Source: Desulfitibacter sp. BRH_c19 (GTDB taxonomy: Bacteria > Bacillota > DSM-16504 > Desulfitibacterales > Desulfitibacteraceae). From it: 64,000 bases of DNA. The notes below the pieces were generated by a model. It was not told where the DNA came from. It saw only the letters and a list, made by a program, of their open reading frames with translations, and did no database searches. The position numbers and the translations under genes are program-made. This document shows, piece by piece, positions 33,969 to 42,810 of the stretch (positions are counted from its first letter, which is position 1; each line of letters opens with the position of its first letter). The DNA lies in assembly GCA_001515945.1 (NCBI GenBank), contig LOER01000023.1, positions 101,007 through 165,006 on the forward strand, given 5' to 3'.

Positions 33969-34862
33969 ATGAATCTTGAGTATCTTAAAACGTTTTACAT
34001 TACTGTCCGATGTAACAGTATTTCTAAAGCAGCAAAGCTGTTACACATGTCTCAGCCTGGTGTAAGTATACAAGTTCAGGCCCTTGAAAAAGAGCTAGAT
34101 GTGAATTTATTGAGCAGAAGTAATAAGGGAGTCAAATTAACAGAAGAAGGCCAAGTTGTATATGATTACGCTGTATCTTTACTAGCAATTCAAGACAACA
34201 TAGAGCGTCAACTTGGCTGCATAAAAAATAAACAAACCGAAGTTGTGGTAAGCTCCTGTACGACTGTTGGCTCATACGCATTGCCTTGCAGTCTTTATAC
34301 TTTTAGAGAAAAATATCCTAATGTAAATATTTTATTGGATATTACCAATTCAAGTAGTGTGATAAAAAAAGTAATAGATGGATCTACGCGAATAGGGATT
34401 ATTGAAGGAAAGCCAGAAAGCAAAGGCATAATGCTCACAAAGGTTACAAGTGATAATCTAAAACTAGTAGTTTCCCCTAAGCGCTTCAAAAAACCTGAAA
34501 TATCTATTGATGAGTTTTTACAGGTGCCCCTTATTACAAGGGAAACCGGTTCTGGCACTAAAGCTGTAATAGTTGAAGCACTTGAAAAAGCTGAGGCCAA
34601 TATAGGTAACGCTAATATCGTTATGGAAATAAGTTCTCCAGAGGCTATTAAATCTGCTTTAATAGCAGGAAAGGGATTTTCTATATTATCCAAGCTGGCA
34701 ATCAAAAAAGAACTTGCTACAGGGACTTTAAAAGAGGTAGAAATTAGTGGAATCGATTTTAAGGCTGACTATTTTCTAGTCCATTCTCCTGACTATAATC
34801 TTAAAGGACCTGAAAAAGATTTTGCAGAATTTGTTAAGTCAAAAAAAAGAGGTTTTTGTTAA
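33969..34862 (+). CDS. LysR-family transcriptional regulator, CysL-like
   Basis: About 297 residues. An N-terminal winged helix (NLEYLKTFYITVRCNSISKAAKLLHMSQPGVS) is followed by a type 2 periplasmic-binding effector domain (SSCTTVGSYALPC). The ATG at 33969 has TTGGAGG 8 bases upstream. It lies between the rhodanese and YeeE/TusA genes and diverges from the former, so a role in regulating sulfur acquisition is likely, as for CysL/CbbR relatives. The effector is unknown. Confidence 0.87.
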   Translation: MNLEYLKTFYITVRCNSISKAAKLLHMSQPGVSIQVQALEKELDVNLLSRSNKGVKLTEEGQVVYDYAVSLLAIQDNIERQLGCIKNKQTEVVVSSCTTVGSYALPCSLYTFREKYPNVNILLDITNSSSVIKKVIDGSTRIGIIEGKPESKGIMLTKVTSDNLKLVVSPKRFKKPEISIDEFLQVPLITRETGSGTKAVIVEALEKAEANIGNANIVMEISSPEAIKSALIAGKGFSILSKLAIKKELATGTLKEVEISGIDFKADYFLVHSPDYNLKGPEKDFAEFVKSKKRGFC

Positions 34863-34878
34863 TTATAACAAAAACCTC
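34849..34878. terminator. Bidirectional terminator containing two stop codons
   Basis: A perfect 13+13 inverted repeat with a 4-base loop (GAGGTTTTTGTTA arm). It contains the stop codons of both the LysR gene and the convergent YeeE gene, with T-rich sequence both ways. Confidence 0.8.
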
Positions 34879-35378
34879 ATTAATATTTTACTGCCAAGCC
34901 AGGCACCTAAGAAAACAAAAATCCCATAAACCCAACCACTTAATGATAAGGACGGTATGGCACTAAAAAAAGCTCCAATATTGCACCCTGACGATATTCT
35001 TGTTCCATACCCCATAATTATGCCACCCAAAAGAGCTACAATCACCTGCTTGTAGGACTTTACTTTTTTAAACTTAAATTGTGAAGCAAGCAGAACAGCC
35101 AGCAATGCACCAATGATTAGGCCAAAATCCATCAATGAAAGAGTGTTTGTAAAAAATCCCTGTGTCATTGCTTCCGCTCTGACTGGGTTAGTAGCAAAAT
35201 ACTCCCATTGTTCAGGTTTTCCACCCAATGATCTCCATATCCATGCAGCCCAATTTGTAAAACCCGAGGTTATCTGCCATGGTCTTCCTATCACAACAAA
35301 AAGTATTGTATTCAATATTGCAATCAATACAGCTCCAGTATAATAGGTCCATGGTTCTTTAATTAGCTTATCCAGCAT
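34863..35378 (-). CDS. YeeE/YedE-family membrane protein, C-terminal-half type
   Basis: About 171 residues with four or five membrane segments and the conserved GYGTRISSGCNIGAFF motif with its Cys. YeeE/YedE proteins import thiosulfate or other sulfur compounds, often with TusA partners. The full-length family has two such halves; here they are two genes flanking tusA. The ATG at 35378 follows the TusA stop and has GGAGTGG upstream; the frame is open back to 35417. Confidence 0.85.
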   Translation of the reverse strand: MLDKLIKEPWTYYTGAVLIAILNTILFVVIGRPWQITSGFTNWAAWIWRSLGGKPEQWEYFATNPVRAEAMTQGFFTNTLSLMDFGLIIGALLAVLLASQFKFKKVKSYKQVIVALLGGIIMGYGTRISSGCNIGAFFSAIPSLSLSGWVYGIFVFLGAWLGSKILMRFLL

Positions 35379-35389
35379 CCTTCCACTCC

Positions 35390-35614
35390 CTATCTCTTTA
35401 TAAGTCTGATTTCCCACTCCCCATTATCAACCTCAACTATTTCACATGGCAGATTATTCTTCTGTGTCCACTCTGTAAAGTTTTTTATAGCACAACTGTG
35501 GTCGGTCTCAATAATCAAAACATCGCCAACTGCTATTTTTTTAAGCTTCTTCATTGCCTTTAATAATGGAATTGGACATGCTTCATAAAGACAATCTATT
35601 CTTATTTCTGCCAT
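35390..35614 (-). CDS. TusA/SirA-like sulfur carrier protein
   Basis: The protein is 74 residues with the hallmark CPxP motif (YEACPIPLL, Cys13) and the beta-alpha-beta-alpha-beta TusA fold pattern. It carries persulfide sulfur or, in the YedF branch, selenium-linked groups. GGAGG precedes the ATG. The YeeE-tusA-YeeE order suggests that imported sulfur is handed straight to this carrier. Confidence 0.9.
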   Translation of the reverse strand: MAEIRIDCLYEACPIPLLKAMKKLKKIAVGDVLIIETDHSCAIKNFTEWTQKNNLPCEIVEVDNGEWEIRLIKR

Positions 35615-35626
35615 AATTTTCCTCCA

Positions 35627-36289
35627 CTACAACATAATATTATGTTTATCTTCATATCTTTTTAACAAATAAAACAGCAACATTAGTACTCCTATTTGTA
35701 GACCAATTGAACCAGGCCATCCAAAATAACTAGGAAGATGAATACTTGGCGCCTCATTGATAAAGTTCTTCTCCCACCACGGAAAGTGCCTAGCACCTAA
35801 TAATGTGCCGATTAGGAAACCTATTAATACAATACACTGCATAAGAAATCCTTCTCCGATTCTCATTAACGTCCCAGTTGCACAGCCTCCTGCTATTACC
35901 ATACCCACGCCAAATAAAAATCCTCCCAATGCAGTATGAAATCCAATAGAATAAATGTGCCCAGGTATTGTAGGAATACCCTGCAACAATGAATGATACT
36001 GAATAATAGAAAAAGTTATTGTCATAATTACCATGGCAATAACAATGGCTCGCAATATGGAAGTACTACCAACAATAACTGGATCTCTAAATCCTGCAGC
36101 AAAACAAAACCTACTTCTTTGAAGTATGAAACCGAATGCTATTCCAAAAGTCAAATAAATACCAAGTGTCTGTTCATTAGATCCAACTATATATAACAAA
36201 AGTAAAACCACGCAAAGGACAATTAAGAAAACAGGCTTTTGATCTTTTTTCTTTTTTCTAGGAACTATACTTCTTTCAATCTGAGGCAT
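35627..36289 (-). CDS. YeeE/YedE-family membrane protein, N-terminal-half type
   Basis: About 220 residues with five or six membrane segments. LQRSRFCFAAGFRDP carries the first conserved Cys, and VGMVIAGGCATGTLMRIGEG the second. It pairs with the gene at 34863 as a split YeeE transporter. The start is the ATG at 36289 after GGGGGG; the upstream ATG at 36301 overlaps that site. It is the first gene of the YeeE-tusA-YeeE operon. Confidence 0.87.
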   Translation of the reverse strand: MPQIERSIVPRKKKKDQKPVFLIVLCVVLLLLYIVGSNEQTLGIYLTFGIAFGFILQRSRFCFAAGFRDPVIVGSTSILRAIVIAMVIMTITFSIIQYHSLLQGIPTIPGHIYSIGFHTALGGFLFGVGMVIAGGCATGTLMRIGEGFLMQCIVLIGFLIGTLLGARHFPWWEKNFINEAPSIHLPSYFGWPGSIGLQIGVLMLLFYLLKRYEDKHNIML

Positions 36290-36361
36290 TTTACCCCCCA
36301 TTTCTGCAATACATACTTTAAAGTACTATTCCTCACAAGCACATGTTTTTCCTGCAAAAGG

Positions 36362-36396
36362 AATATAGGAATCCAACATTGTTGGATTCCTATATT
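36362..36396. terminator. Long hairpin between the GltD/CCG and YeeE genes
   Basis: A 16-17 base perfect inverted repeat around a single central base (AATATAGGAATCCAACA arm). It is followed by TTTTTTCC on the plus strand and CCTTTT on the minus. It probably ends the 36474 transcript, separating it from the YeeE operon. Confidence 0.7.
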
Positions 36397-36473
36397 TTTT
36401 CCTGACAGGTTCTAAATTGTTGCTTATATATGGAGGAGGTAAGAATGTTTATTGATAGAAAAGTTAGCTACAT

Positions 36474-39014
36474 TCAAAATATGTGAGACTGCTTTATTTC
36501 TTTTTTAGATTTATATCGATTCAGCCAGTTGTTAAGAGGACCTTGCAATCCTGGCACCCCTATCTTTTCCCAATCCCTATCAAACATTAAATCCATAAGG
36601 TGAAGTGATTTTTTGCCACCCAAGGTCATTGATTCCCTACATGCTGCACAATAAGTAACCATATGCTCTGATTTTGCCTCGGCAGCCCTGCGATTCATAA
36701 CCCTCTTGGCAAGATCGGGATTTGCAGGCACAACCATACCCCCGAAACCACAACAGCGTGTATTATGTCTATTATGAGGCAATTCTTCAATTTTATAGCC
36801 CATTTCTCTCATTAAAAATCTCACAGAATCATGAATTTCATCAGCTTCTCTCGTAACACATGAGTCATGAAGAGCCATAACCTTTCCTTTACCAATTCCT
36901 TTCGCCTCTTCAGGAATACCTATCTCTCTCAAGACCTCATATAGTGAACGAACTTTTAAGTGAGGACTCATATTTGTAATCATACTGTAACAAGACTGGC
37001 ATGCTACAATAATTTCTTCCACTTCTAATTGTTTAAACGCATCTTCTAGCATGGAATATCTTTCTCTAAATTCCTTTTCTAGTCCTAAGGCCTTTGTAGG
37101 TTTACCACAGCACTTTAAGACGGCACCGGTTCCAGGCAGTTCTTTTTGCAAATATCTTAATATTTCTCCTACTAATTTTGGCGAATAGGAAGGTAAGCTA
37201 CAGCCAGGCATAAATGCCCTCTTCGTATATCCTGCCTTAAGGTCTGGTTTAACTATATTAAATATTGGGTGGAACCCTAGCTTTTGATGCATATAAATTG
37301 GTTTATGCTGAGGTAATGGACCTTCCCCATCTTTTACAAGATCCTTGCGCATTTGAGCAAATATTTCACTAAACTTATATTCCTTAGGACAATTTATGGT
37401 GCACTGGTTACACATATTGCAAGAGTATGGAATTAATGGATCTATACAACAAGCTGCCAATGTCTGCTCCATCAATTGTTTTGGGTATTCACAAAATTCA
37501 TTAAGCATAATACATTCTTTCATGCACAACTTACATTCACACTGTAGACACCTTGTTGCCTCATGAATAGCACACTTTTCTGTAAAACCAACTTCAACCT
37601 CGTCAAAGGTTGTTAATCGCCTTTCAATAGGTATTCTTTTAACCTTAGTACGGATGGTTCCCTTTTCTTCATCCTTTATTTCTCTAACTAGTGTCGTCTC
37701 AAAAGTACCTTCCTTCTCTCTACCAATAGTTAAATCTTCATCTTTAAAATACTTGTCAATGGAAATGGCTGCTTTCTTACCATGAGCTACTGCTTCTATG
37801 GCAATTAAAGGTCTACCAACCATGTCTCCCCCTGCGAATATCTTTAAGTTGGTAGTCTGTAATGTTATTGGATCAACCTTTATCTTTCCATTAGGTGCTA
37901 ATATGTCTGAATGTCCATTAAGAAAATTACTTTCAACACCCTGACCAATTGCCAATATCACCATGTCAGTATCAAGTAATAAATTTTCTTCCTCACTATA
38001 TTTAGGATTAAAACTACCTTCACTATCAAATAAAGATACACATTTTACTAGGTCTATCTTCTCTACTTTTCCTTCTCCCAAGAATTGCTTAATACCATAC
38101 CCATCAATTATTTTAATTCCTTCCTCTTCTGCCTCCTCTACCTCCCAGGAGTGGGCTGGCATTTCATGCTTTTGTTCAAGGCATACCATGATTACTTCTT
38201 CTGCACCTTTTCGAACAGCACTTCTAGCTACATCAATTGCAACATTTCCTCCACCAATTACTACAACCTTTTTGCCTACTTTCTGTGCTTCGCCTAAACT
38301 CACATTTCTTAAAAAATCTACTCCTGGTTCTATCCCCTCTAGTTCTTTTCCTGGGACATCAAGCATTATACTTTTGTGAGCACCCGCAGCAATAAAGACT
38401 GTATCATAATCATTTAATAAATCATCAAATTGAATGTCTTTGCCTATTTCAGTATTTAAATGAATAGTTACACCCATTAATGGCAAAATACTATATTCAA
38501 AGTCTATAACTTCTCGAGGAAGACGATAGGCAGGAATACCTACTCTCATCATACCCCCCACAACAGGTAATCTTTCAAATATTGTTACTGCGTATCCTTT
38601 TTTTCTCAAAATATATGCAGCCATAGCACCCGCTGGTCCCGCACCAATAATAGCTACTTTTTGTGGCTTTTCATTTCCCTCAATACTAATGTCCCATTCA
38701 AACTCACTATCATAATTGGCTGCAAATCTTTTTAGCTGCTGTACAGCAAGGGGCTCCCCTTCTTCATTTTGTTTGCATTTTTCTTCACAAGGATGGGCAC
38801 ATATTCTTCCCAATGTACCTGGGAAAGGCAAATCTTTGCGAATTATTGCTAGGGCTTCCCTGAAGTCGCCATCTGCAATTTTGCCAACATACCCCTTAAC
38901 ATCAATATGTAAAGGACATGTAGCTACGCAAAATGATGGAGATTCTCCCATGCACTCCTCAACAATATCTTGCATCTTTTGGCGTAATATTTCATCATCT
39001 TTGAACTGTGTCAT
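36474..39014 (-). CDS. GltD-type flavoprotein fused to HdrB/D-like CCG domains
   Basis: The protein is 846 residues. An N-terminal cluster domain (CVATCPLHIDVKGYVG, CAHPCEEKC) is followed by FAD (AIIGAGPAGAMAAYIL, about 117-132) and NAD(P) (VVIGGGNVAIDVARS) folds as in GltD/NfnB. A Cys-rich [4Fe-4S] segment (CLQCECKLCMKEC; CNMCNQCTINCP, near 550) precedes two CCG domains (CCGKPTKALG and CCGFGGMVV) as in heterodisulfide reductase HdrB/HdrD. It plausibly moves electrons from NAD(P)H to a disulfide, polysulfide or quinone-like acceptor. It is next to sulfur-trafficking genes. AAGGAGG precedes the ATG. Confidence 0.85.
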   Translation of the reverse strand: MTQFKDDEILRQKMQDIVEECMGESPSFCVATCPLHIDVKGYVGKIADGDFREALAIIRKDLPFPGTLGRICAHPCEEKCKQNEEGEPLAVQQLKRFAANYDSEFEWDISIEGNEKPQKVAIIGAGPAGAMAAYILRKKGYAVTIFERLPVVGGMMRVGIPAYRLPREVIDFEYSILPLMGVTIHLNTEIGKDIQFDDLLNDYDTVFIAAGAHKSIMLDVPGKELEGIEPGVDFLRNVSLGEAQKVGKKVVVIGGGNVAIDVARSAVRKGAEEVIMVCLEQKHEMPAHSWEVEEAEEEGIKIIDGYGIKQFLGEGKVEKIDLVKCVSLFDSEGSFNPKYSEEENLLLDTDMVILAIGQGVESNFLNGHSDILAPNGKIKVDPITLQTTNLKIFAGGDMVGRPLIAIEAVAHGKKAAISIDKYFKDEDLTIGREKEGTFETTLVREIKDEEKGTIRTKVKRIPIERRLTTFDEVEVGFTEKCAIHEATRCLQCECKLCMKECIMLNEFCEYPKQLMEQTLAACCIDPLIPYSCNMCNQCTINCPKEYKFSEIFAQMRKDLVKDGEGPLPQHKPIYMHQKLGFHPIFNIVKPDLKAGYTKRAFMPGCSLPSYSPKLVGEILRYLQKELPGTGAVLKCCGKPTKALGLEKEFRERYSMLEDAFKQLEVEEIIVACQSCYSMITNMSPHLKVRSLYEVLREIGIPEEAKGIGKGKVMALHDSCVTREADEIHDSVRFLMREMGYKIEELPHNRHNTRCCGFGGMVVPANPDLAKRVMNRRAAEAKSEHMVTYCAACRESMTLGGKKSLHLMDLMFDRDWEKIGVPGLQGPLNNWLNRYKSKKEIKQSHIF

Positions 39015-39157
39015 ATATAAATTCCTCCTTCGGCTAGCTTAAAAGTCCAGAATACCTTAAGTACCATTATAAGTTCCAGAGAGCCTAAAGTAGGATAACA
39101 GTTGTTTATATGGTATAAGAAATAATTATAGTAATAATAATTGTTCATGATTAATTA

Positions 39158-39184
39158 AAAAACTGGCACTTATGCACCAGTTTT
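39158..39184 (-). terminator. Terminator of the DUF5317/HD-GYP operon
   Basis: AAACTGGTGC/GTGCCAGTTT with a short loop, including the DUF5317 stop codon, followed by TTTTTTAATT on the minus strand. Confidence 0.7.
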
Positions 39185-39697
39185 TTTCCTATTTTTATAC
39201 ATTATACCTTGGATAAATAGAAAGATACCAATGTTCATAATGATATCTCCTATACTAATCATTTGCTGAATAGGCCAGCTAATATAAATTATATCCCCAA
39301 GATAGAGTAGCTTCGTTTGGGCAGTCATGATAGTATGAGTCACACGTTCTGCAAGAAACGCTATGCTTTCTTCAGGCATGTAAGTTGTCTTAACAGGCAT
39401 TGCACCTTTATTAAACAGAATAACAATAAAGTTAAAAAAGGTCCCAAAAGGTAGAAGAATATTTAACCTTCCCTTATTTAACCAAAAGAAGTAAAAGAGC
39501 ATAAGATAAGTAGCTAGATGAATAACTAATCCCCAGCAATCCCAGAACACCAATCCAAACCTATCAAGTATTATTTGTATAAAAAGGGCAACAAATAAAA
39601 AGCTAATTCCCCTTAAATGAATTAGCGCAAAGTTTTTTATATTACCCTTTCGGATTAGTCCAACAATAATACTAAATATGAGAGTCTCTATAAACAT
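39170..39697 (-). CDS. DUF5317-type membrane protein
   Basis: The protein is 175 residues with about five membrane segments and the KGAMPV motif near residue 98, which I associate with DUF5317 (commonly NGGRMPV). The function is unknown. AAGGGTGAGG precedes the ATG. It follows the HD-GYP gene closely (19 bases), which suggests a shared role in signalling. Confidence 0.75.
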   Translation of the reverse strand: MFIETLIFSIIVGLIRKGNIKNFALIHLRGISFLFVALFIQIILDRFGLVFWDCWGLVIHLATYLMLFYFFWLNKGRLNILLPFGTFFNFIVILFNKGAMPVKTTYMPEESIAFLAERVTHTIMTAQTKLLYLGDIIYISWPIQQMISIGDIIMNIGIFLFIQGIMYKNRKKTGA

Positions 39698-39716
39698 ATC
39701 CTCACCCTTAAAACTC

Positions 39717-41018
39717 TTAGTATGCTAGCAATTTTTGAGCAGATGTGCTTTCCTTCTTAGATTCAAGCTTTATATCCGGAAATATCTCTGGAAAACATTC
39801 TATAAATGCCTCCACTACCTTTGGGTCAAATTGCTTGCCGGAGCATTCTACTATTTCTCTAATAGCAACTGTATATGATGTTGCATCTCTATATGCCCTG
39901 TTACTAGTCATGGCATCAAAGCAATCTGCAACTGCAATGATTCTTGCCATAAGGGGTATTTCTTCACCCTTTAACTTATCAGGATAACCGTAACCATCGA
40001 ACCTCTCATGATGATGCAATACCACCTTTTTTTCATCGGTAAGCAGTTTTATGTCTTTAATAATATCTGCACCAATCTGTGGGTGTTGTCTTACTAAATC
40101 AAATTCCCCATTTGTTAATTTGTCAACCTTATTTAATACTGAATCACTAACAGCTACCTTGCCTATGTCATGAAGTAGTGCTAAGTAGTTTAGTTGTTCT
40201 AAGTCTGCTGCATCTAAGGACATTTGTCTTCCAATGGCAACACTATAAGTAGCAACCCTTTCTGAGTGACCCTTAGTATATTCATCCTTTGCTTCTATGG
40301 ACTTAATTAAAGTTTCTATCGTATTTAAGTAATTATCACGCATGTCCATGTATAATTTAAATGAGTGACGTGCTAAAAGGAAGGGTAAAAAGAACATTAT
40401 TAAGCCAAAAGGGCCAATATAATAATAGATTACAGCTACCACAAAACCCATAGGGGCTAATGCCAAATAATGTGGTGTTAATATTTTAAAATTGGTAACC
40501 CAAATATTCCATGGGTTTAACTTTTCGCTAAAGCTTATAACAAATGTAACTAGGATCGTATTTACAATAAAATATACTACACTTACTAAAAATGCATTTG
40601 CTACTAGGAATGCATCCATATCCATTGCCGCTACTTGCCAGGGTTGGATAAAAAGTGATGCAAAGTAAATCGAAATGATAACTTGGCTAGCATTGAATAT
40701 TTCTTTTATCTTATTTTTTTTGGATTCCTTAAAGTATATCAGAAAGGCTGATATGATTTCCGATACAATGGAGATTAATGGACCATAATTGAAAATTGCA
40801 GCTAAGTGCATAGCAAAAGTAATTGCTACAGAACCTCGTCTAGGAAGCTTTACTGGCATTAGGTTAGATAATACAATTAAGATACAGAACATGACAGAGC
40901 TTGTATAAAATGACTCACTAATGAAAACATTTTTAATAGAAAGAACAGTAAAAAATAAAGAAATGCTTAGAGTAAAACAAATATAAAGTTTGGTCATTTT
41001 GTTTAGTTTGTGTTGCAT
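39717..41018 (-). CDS. Membrane HD-GYP phosphodiesterase
   Basis: About 433 residues. The N-terminal half (to about 215) has seven or so hydrophobic segments, like MASE-type sensors. The C-terminal half is HD-GYP: HSERVATYS, LLHDIGKVAVSD, the His cluster HHHERFDGYGYP and ARIIAVADCFDAMTSNRAYR. It should hydrolyse cyclic di-GMP in response to a membrane signal; all the metal-binding motifs are present. The start (41018) is the fourth codon of the open frame, after a weak GGATGA. A c-di-GMP riboswitch at 60.5 kb shows that the cell uses this messenger. Confidence 0.88.
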   Translation of the reverse strand: MQHKLNKMTKLYICFTLSISLFFTVLSIKNVFISESFYTSSVMFCILIVLSNLMPVKLPRRGSVAITFAMHLAAIFNYGPLISIVSEIISAFLIYFKESKKNKIKEIFNASQVIISIYFASLFIQPWQVAAMDMDAFLVANAFLVSVVYFIVNTILVTFVISFSEKLNPWNIWVTNFKILTPHYLALAPMGFVVAVIYYYIGPFGLIMFFLPFLLARHSFKLYMDMRDNYLNTIETLIKSIEAKDEYTKGHSERVATYSVAIGRQMSLDAADLEQLNYLALLHDIGKVAVSDSVLNKVDKLTNGEFDLVRQHPQIGADIIKDIKLLTDEKKVVLHHHERFDGYGYPDKLKGEEIPLMARIIAVADCFDAMTSNRAYRDATSYTVAIREIVECSGKQFDPKVVEAFIECFPEIFPDIKLESKKESTSAQKLLAY

Positions 41019-41050
41019 ATTTATCATCCAATTCTATATTTGTATATGTA

Positions 41051-41250
41051 ATAAGGGGTCGTACGTTAAATCAAAGTTTTACCATCTCCAAGTAGCACCA
41101 CCAGCTAATAACAATGCTGTCAATGCAGTTAAAACTTTAAATAATTTTGTCATTTGGAAAAACCCCCTTTTACGGTGATCTCTTACTGTTTCCGCTAGTC
41201 AGTAAAGGTTTTTCCGCTCCGCTATTTAGCTCCGCTCATACGACCCCTAT
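41051..41250 (-). ncRNA. Highly folded RNA carrying a 24-residue peptide
   Basis: The ends pair: GGGGTCGTA plus flanks at 41237-41250 with its complement at 41051-41065. Inside, on the minus strand, GGAAAAACC (41207-41215) pairs with GGTTTTTCC (41156-41164), holding the ribosome site GGGGG close to the stem. A smaller hairpin CTTTACTG/CAGTAAG lies between them. A direct repeat AGCGGAGC occurs near the 5' end. This closed 5'-3' shape resembles type I toxin mRNAs; a small mobile palindromic unit is the alternative. Confidence 0.5.
41079..41153 (-). CDS. 24-residue hydrophobic peptide
   Basis: Starts MTKLF, has a hydrophobic helix (VLTALTALLLAGG) and ends with an aromatic, basic tail ATWRW. AAGGGGG is 9 bases before the ATG but lies beside a stem that could hide it. 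The basic N-terminus, single helix and Trp-rich end resemble type I toxins or other tiny membrane peptides. I recognise no named family. It lies between the 41255 gene and the HD-GYP gene in the same direction. Confidence 0.6.
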   Translation of the reverse strand: MTKLFKVLTALTALLLAGGATWRW

Positions 41251-41254
41251 AAAA

Positions 41255-41908
41255 CTACATAATCAAATCTATCCTTCTATTTAGTGCATCTAGAACAGCT
41301 TTCACAATTGTTATGTCTTTATCTGTGGAAAATAGGCAGGAGCCTACTACTCTTTCAATGCTGTTTTCTGATACACATGACAGAACAACTGTGCCAATTT
41401 CACAGCTTGGTAGGTTTGTCCAAGAAACCTCCTCAACTATAAACCTAAGTTTATGCTCTAAAACTGTCTCTATTGACTGACATGCTGCTCCTGCTAGTAC
41501 TCTGTATCTATTTGATTTTGAATTTGGTCCTTCAGACTGACCTTCAAAAGTAAATTCCCCTAGTTTTACAGATACTTTGAAAGATAACCAATTCTTACTT
41601 CCATTAATATCCACACTATTAATTATCAATCGGCTATATTTAGAAACTGGTGTAGTTTGTTTTATTTGCGCAACACTAATCTTTTTGTGATCAAGGGGAA
41701 TATTCAACTCAGCCATTACCGCTGATTCAATATCTCTTACCATTTGCTTAGGTTGTCTGTTACTTTCTGATAATATATGCACTTCCTGTATCTTTCCATC
41801 TTCGTTAGAAATAACAACATTACAGGAGATTACACCTTTTATTCTTCTAATAACATCTTCTATCTGTCTTTGTCCTGCGTGACTACTTGTTTCATCAGAT
41901 GTAGACAT
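41255..41908 (-). CDS. Unrecognised conserved-looking protein, 217 residues
   Basis: A soluble protein. The first half has alternating beta/alpha elements (RIKGVISCNVVISNEDGKIQEVHIL, then a helix MVRDIESAVMAEL), ACT-like in rhythm. The second half contains a SQSIETVLEHKL-like helix (CQSIETVLEH) and ends VLDALNRRIDLIM. There is no signal peptide or membrane segment. GGGGAGG precedes the ATG. I do not recognise the family. Placement before the folded RNA and HD-GYP gene suggests a role in that signalling cassette, by context alone. Confidence 0.55.
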   Translation of the reverse strand: MSTSDETSSHAGQRQIEDVIRRIKGVISCNVVISNEDGKIQEVHILSESNRQPKQMVRDIESAVMAELNIPLDHKKISVAQIKQTTPVSKYSRLIINSVDINGSKNWLSFKVSVKLGEFTFEGQSEGPNSKSNRYRVLAGAACQSIETVLEHKLRFIVEEVSWTNLPSCEIGTVVLSCVSENSIERVVGSCLFSTDKDITIVKAVLDALNRRIDLIM

Positions 41909-41997
41909 ATCTTTTCCTCCCCACTAACACATACAACTCACATTCGACTAAAAGTAAACATTTTCCTGCTAAAAATAACTTAAAAAACAAATTTTTT

Positions 41998-42810
41998 CTA
42001 TTTATTTACAGAAGGATCCAAGATTCTGCGTAATCCATCAGCAAGCATATTAAAGCCTAGCATAGAAAGTGTTAAAAGAACTGCTGGAAAAAACAATTGA
42101 TATGGATAAGATCGTATACTTTGAAATCCTTCATTAATTAAAAAACCTAGGCTTGCTTTGGGAGTACTGATTCCCAACCCCAAAAAACTCAATACAGCTT
42201 CTGCAAGAATTATCTCAGGTATGGTCACAGTAACCATAACAATAATAGGACCTATTGCACTAGGAATTAGATGATAAAATATAATTCTCCAGTAATTAGC
42301 GCCAATGGAATAGGCAGCTAAAATAAAGTCCATTTCTTTGAGCCGTACAATTTCTCCCCTGACAATTCTTGCTGTACCTAACCAACACACAACCACTAGT
42401 GCTACCATGATTGTTTTAATTCCAGGTTCCATAATTAGTAATAACAAAATTACATATACCAAAAATGGTATTGAATAAAGAATCTCCACCAATTTCATCA
42501 TTATTTCATCAAGGAGGCCTCCAAAATAACCCGCTATAGCACCATAAATAGTTCCAATAACAACACTTATAATACTTGCTATAATCCCTATCATAAATGA
42601 TATACGTAGCCCAATCCATACCCTGGTAAACAAATCTCTTCCAAGAGAATCTGTTCCAAACCAATACTGTGAACTAGGTGATTCGTTTGCCCTTTGTAAA
42701 ACCTGTTCATAATAAGTCCAAGAGTTTAGATATGGCCCAATAAGTGCCATTATCAGCAACAATGCTATAATGCTTAATCCTGCGATAAGGAGTACTCTAT
42801 CCATTTTCAC
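41998..42810 (-). CDS. Peptide ABC permease, OppC/DppC type (system 1)
   Basis: The protein is 270 residues with six membrane segments, YWFGTDSLGRDLFTRVWIG after the first, an EAA loop (LAAYSIGANYWRIIFYHLIPS), and the ending LADGLRRILDPS. It starts at GTG overlapping the OppB stop, with GGGGG upstream. It partners the next two genes. No ATPase genes accompany this system; those of system 2, 5 kb away, are the likely source. Confidence 0.88.
   Translation of the reverse strand: MKMDRVLLIAGLSIIALLLIMALIGPYLNSWTYYEQVLQRANESPSSQYWFGTDSLGRDLFTRVWIGLRISFMIGIIASIISVVIGTIYGAIAGYFGGLLDEIMMKLVEILYSIPFLVYVILLLLIMEPGIKTIMVALVVVCWLGTARIVRGEIVRLKEMDFILAAYSIGANYWRIIFYHLIPSAIGPIIVMVTVTIPEIILAEAVLSFLGLGISTPKASLGFLINEGFQSIRSYPYQLFFPAVLLTLSMLGFNMLADGLRRILDPSVNK

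Noticed and set aside
34295..34705. Minus-strand 136-codon frame opposite the LysR gene
   Set aside because: It is a shadow of the LysR effector domain with no ribosome site.
36445..36486. 13-codon plus-strand frame with a strong GGAGGAGG site
   Set aside because: It ends inside the GltD/CCG gene and is too short to support; it may be a decayed gene start.
41051..41250. Reading the terminal repeats as a MITE
   Set aside because: No target duplication is clear, and the peptide frame, ribosome site and inner stems fit an RNA gene better; kept as the alternative.
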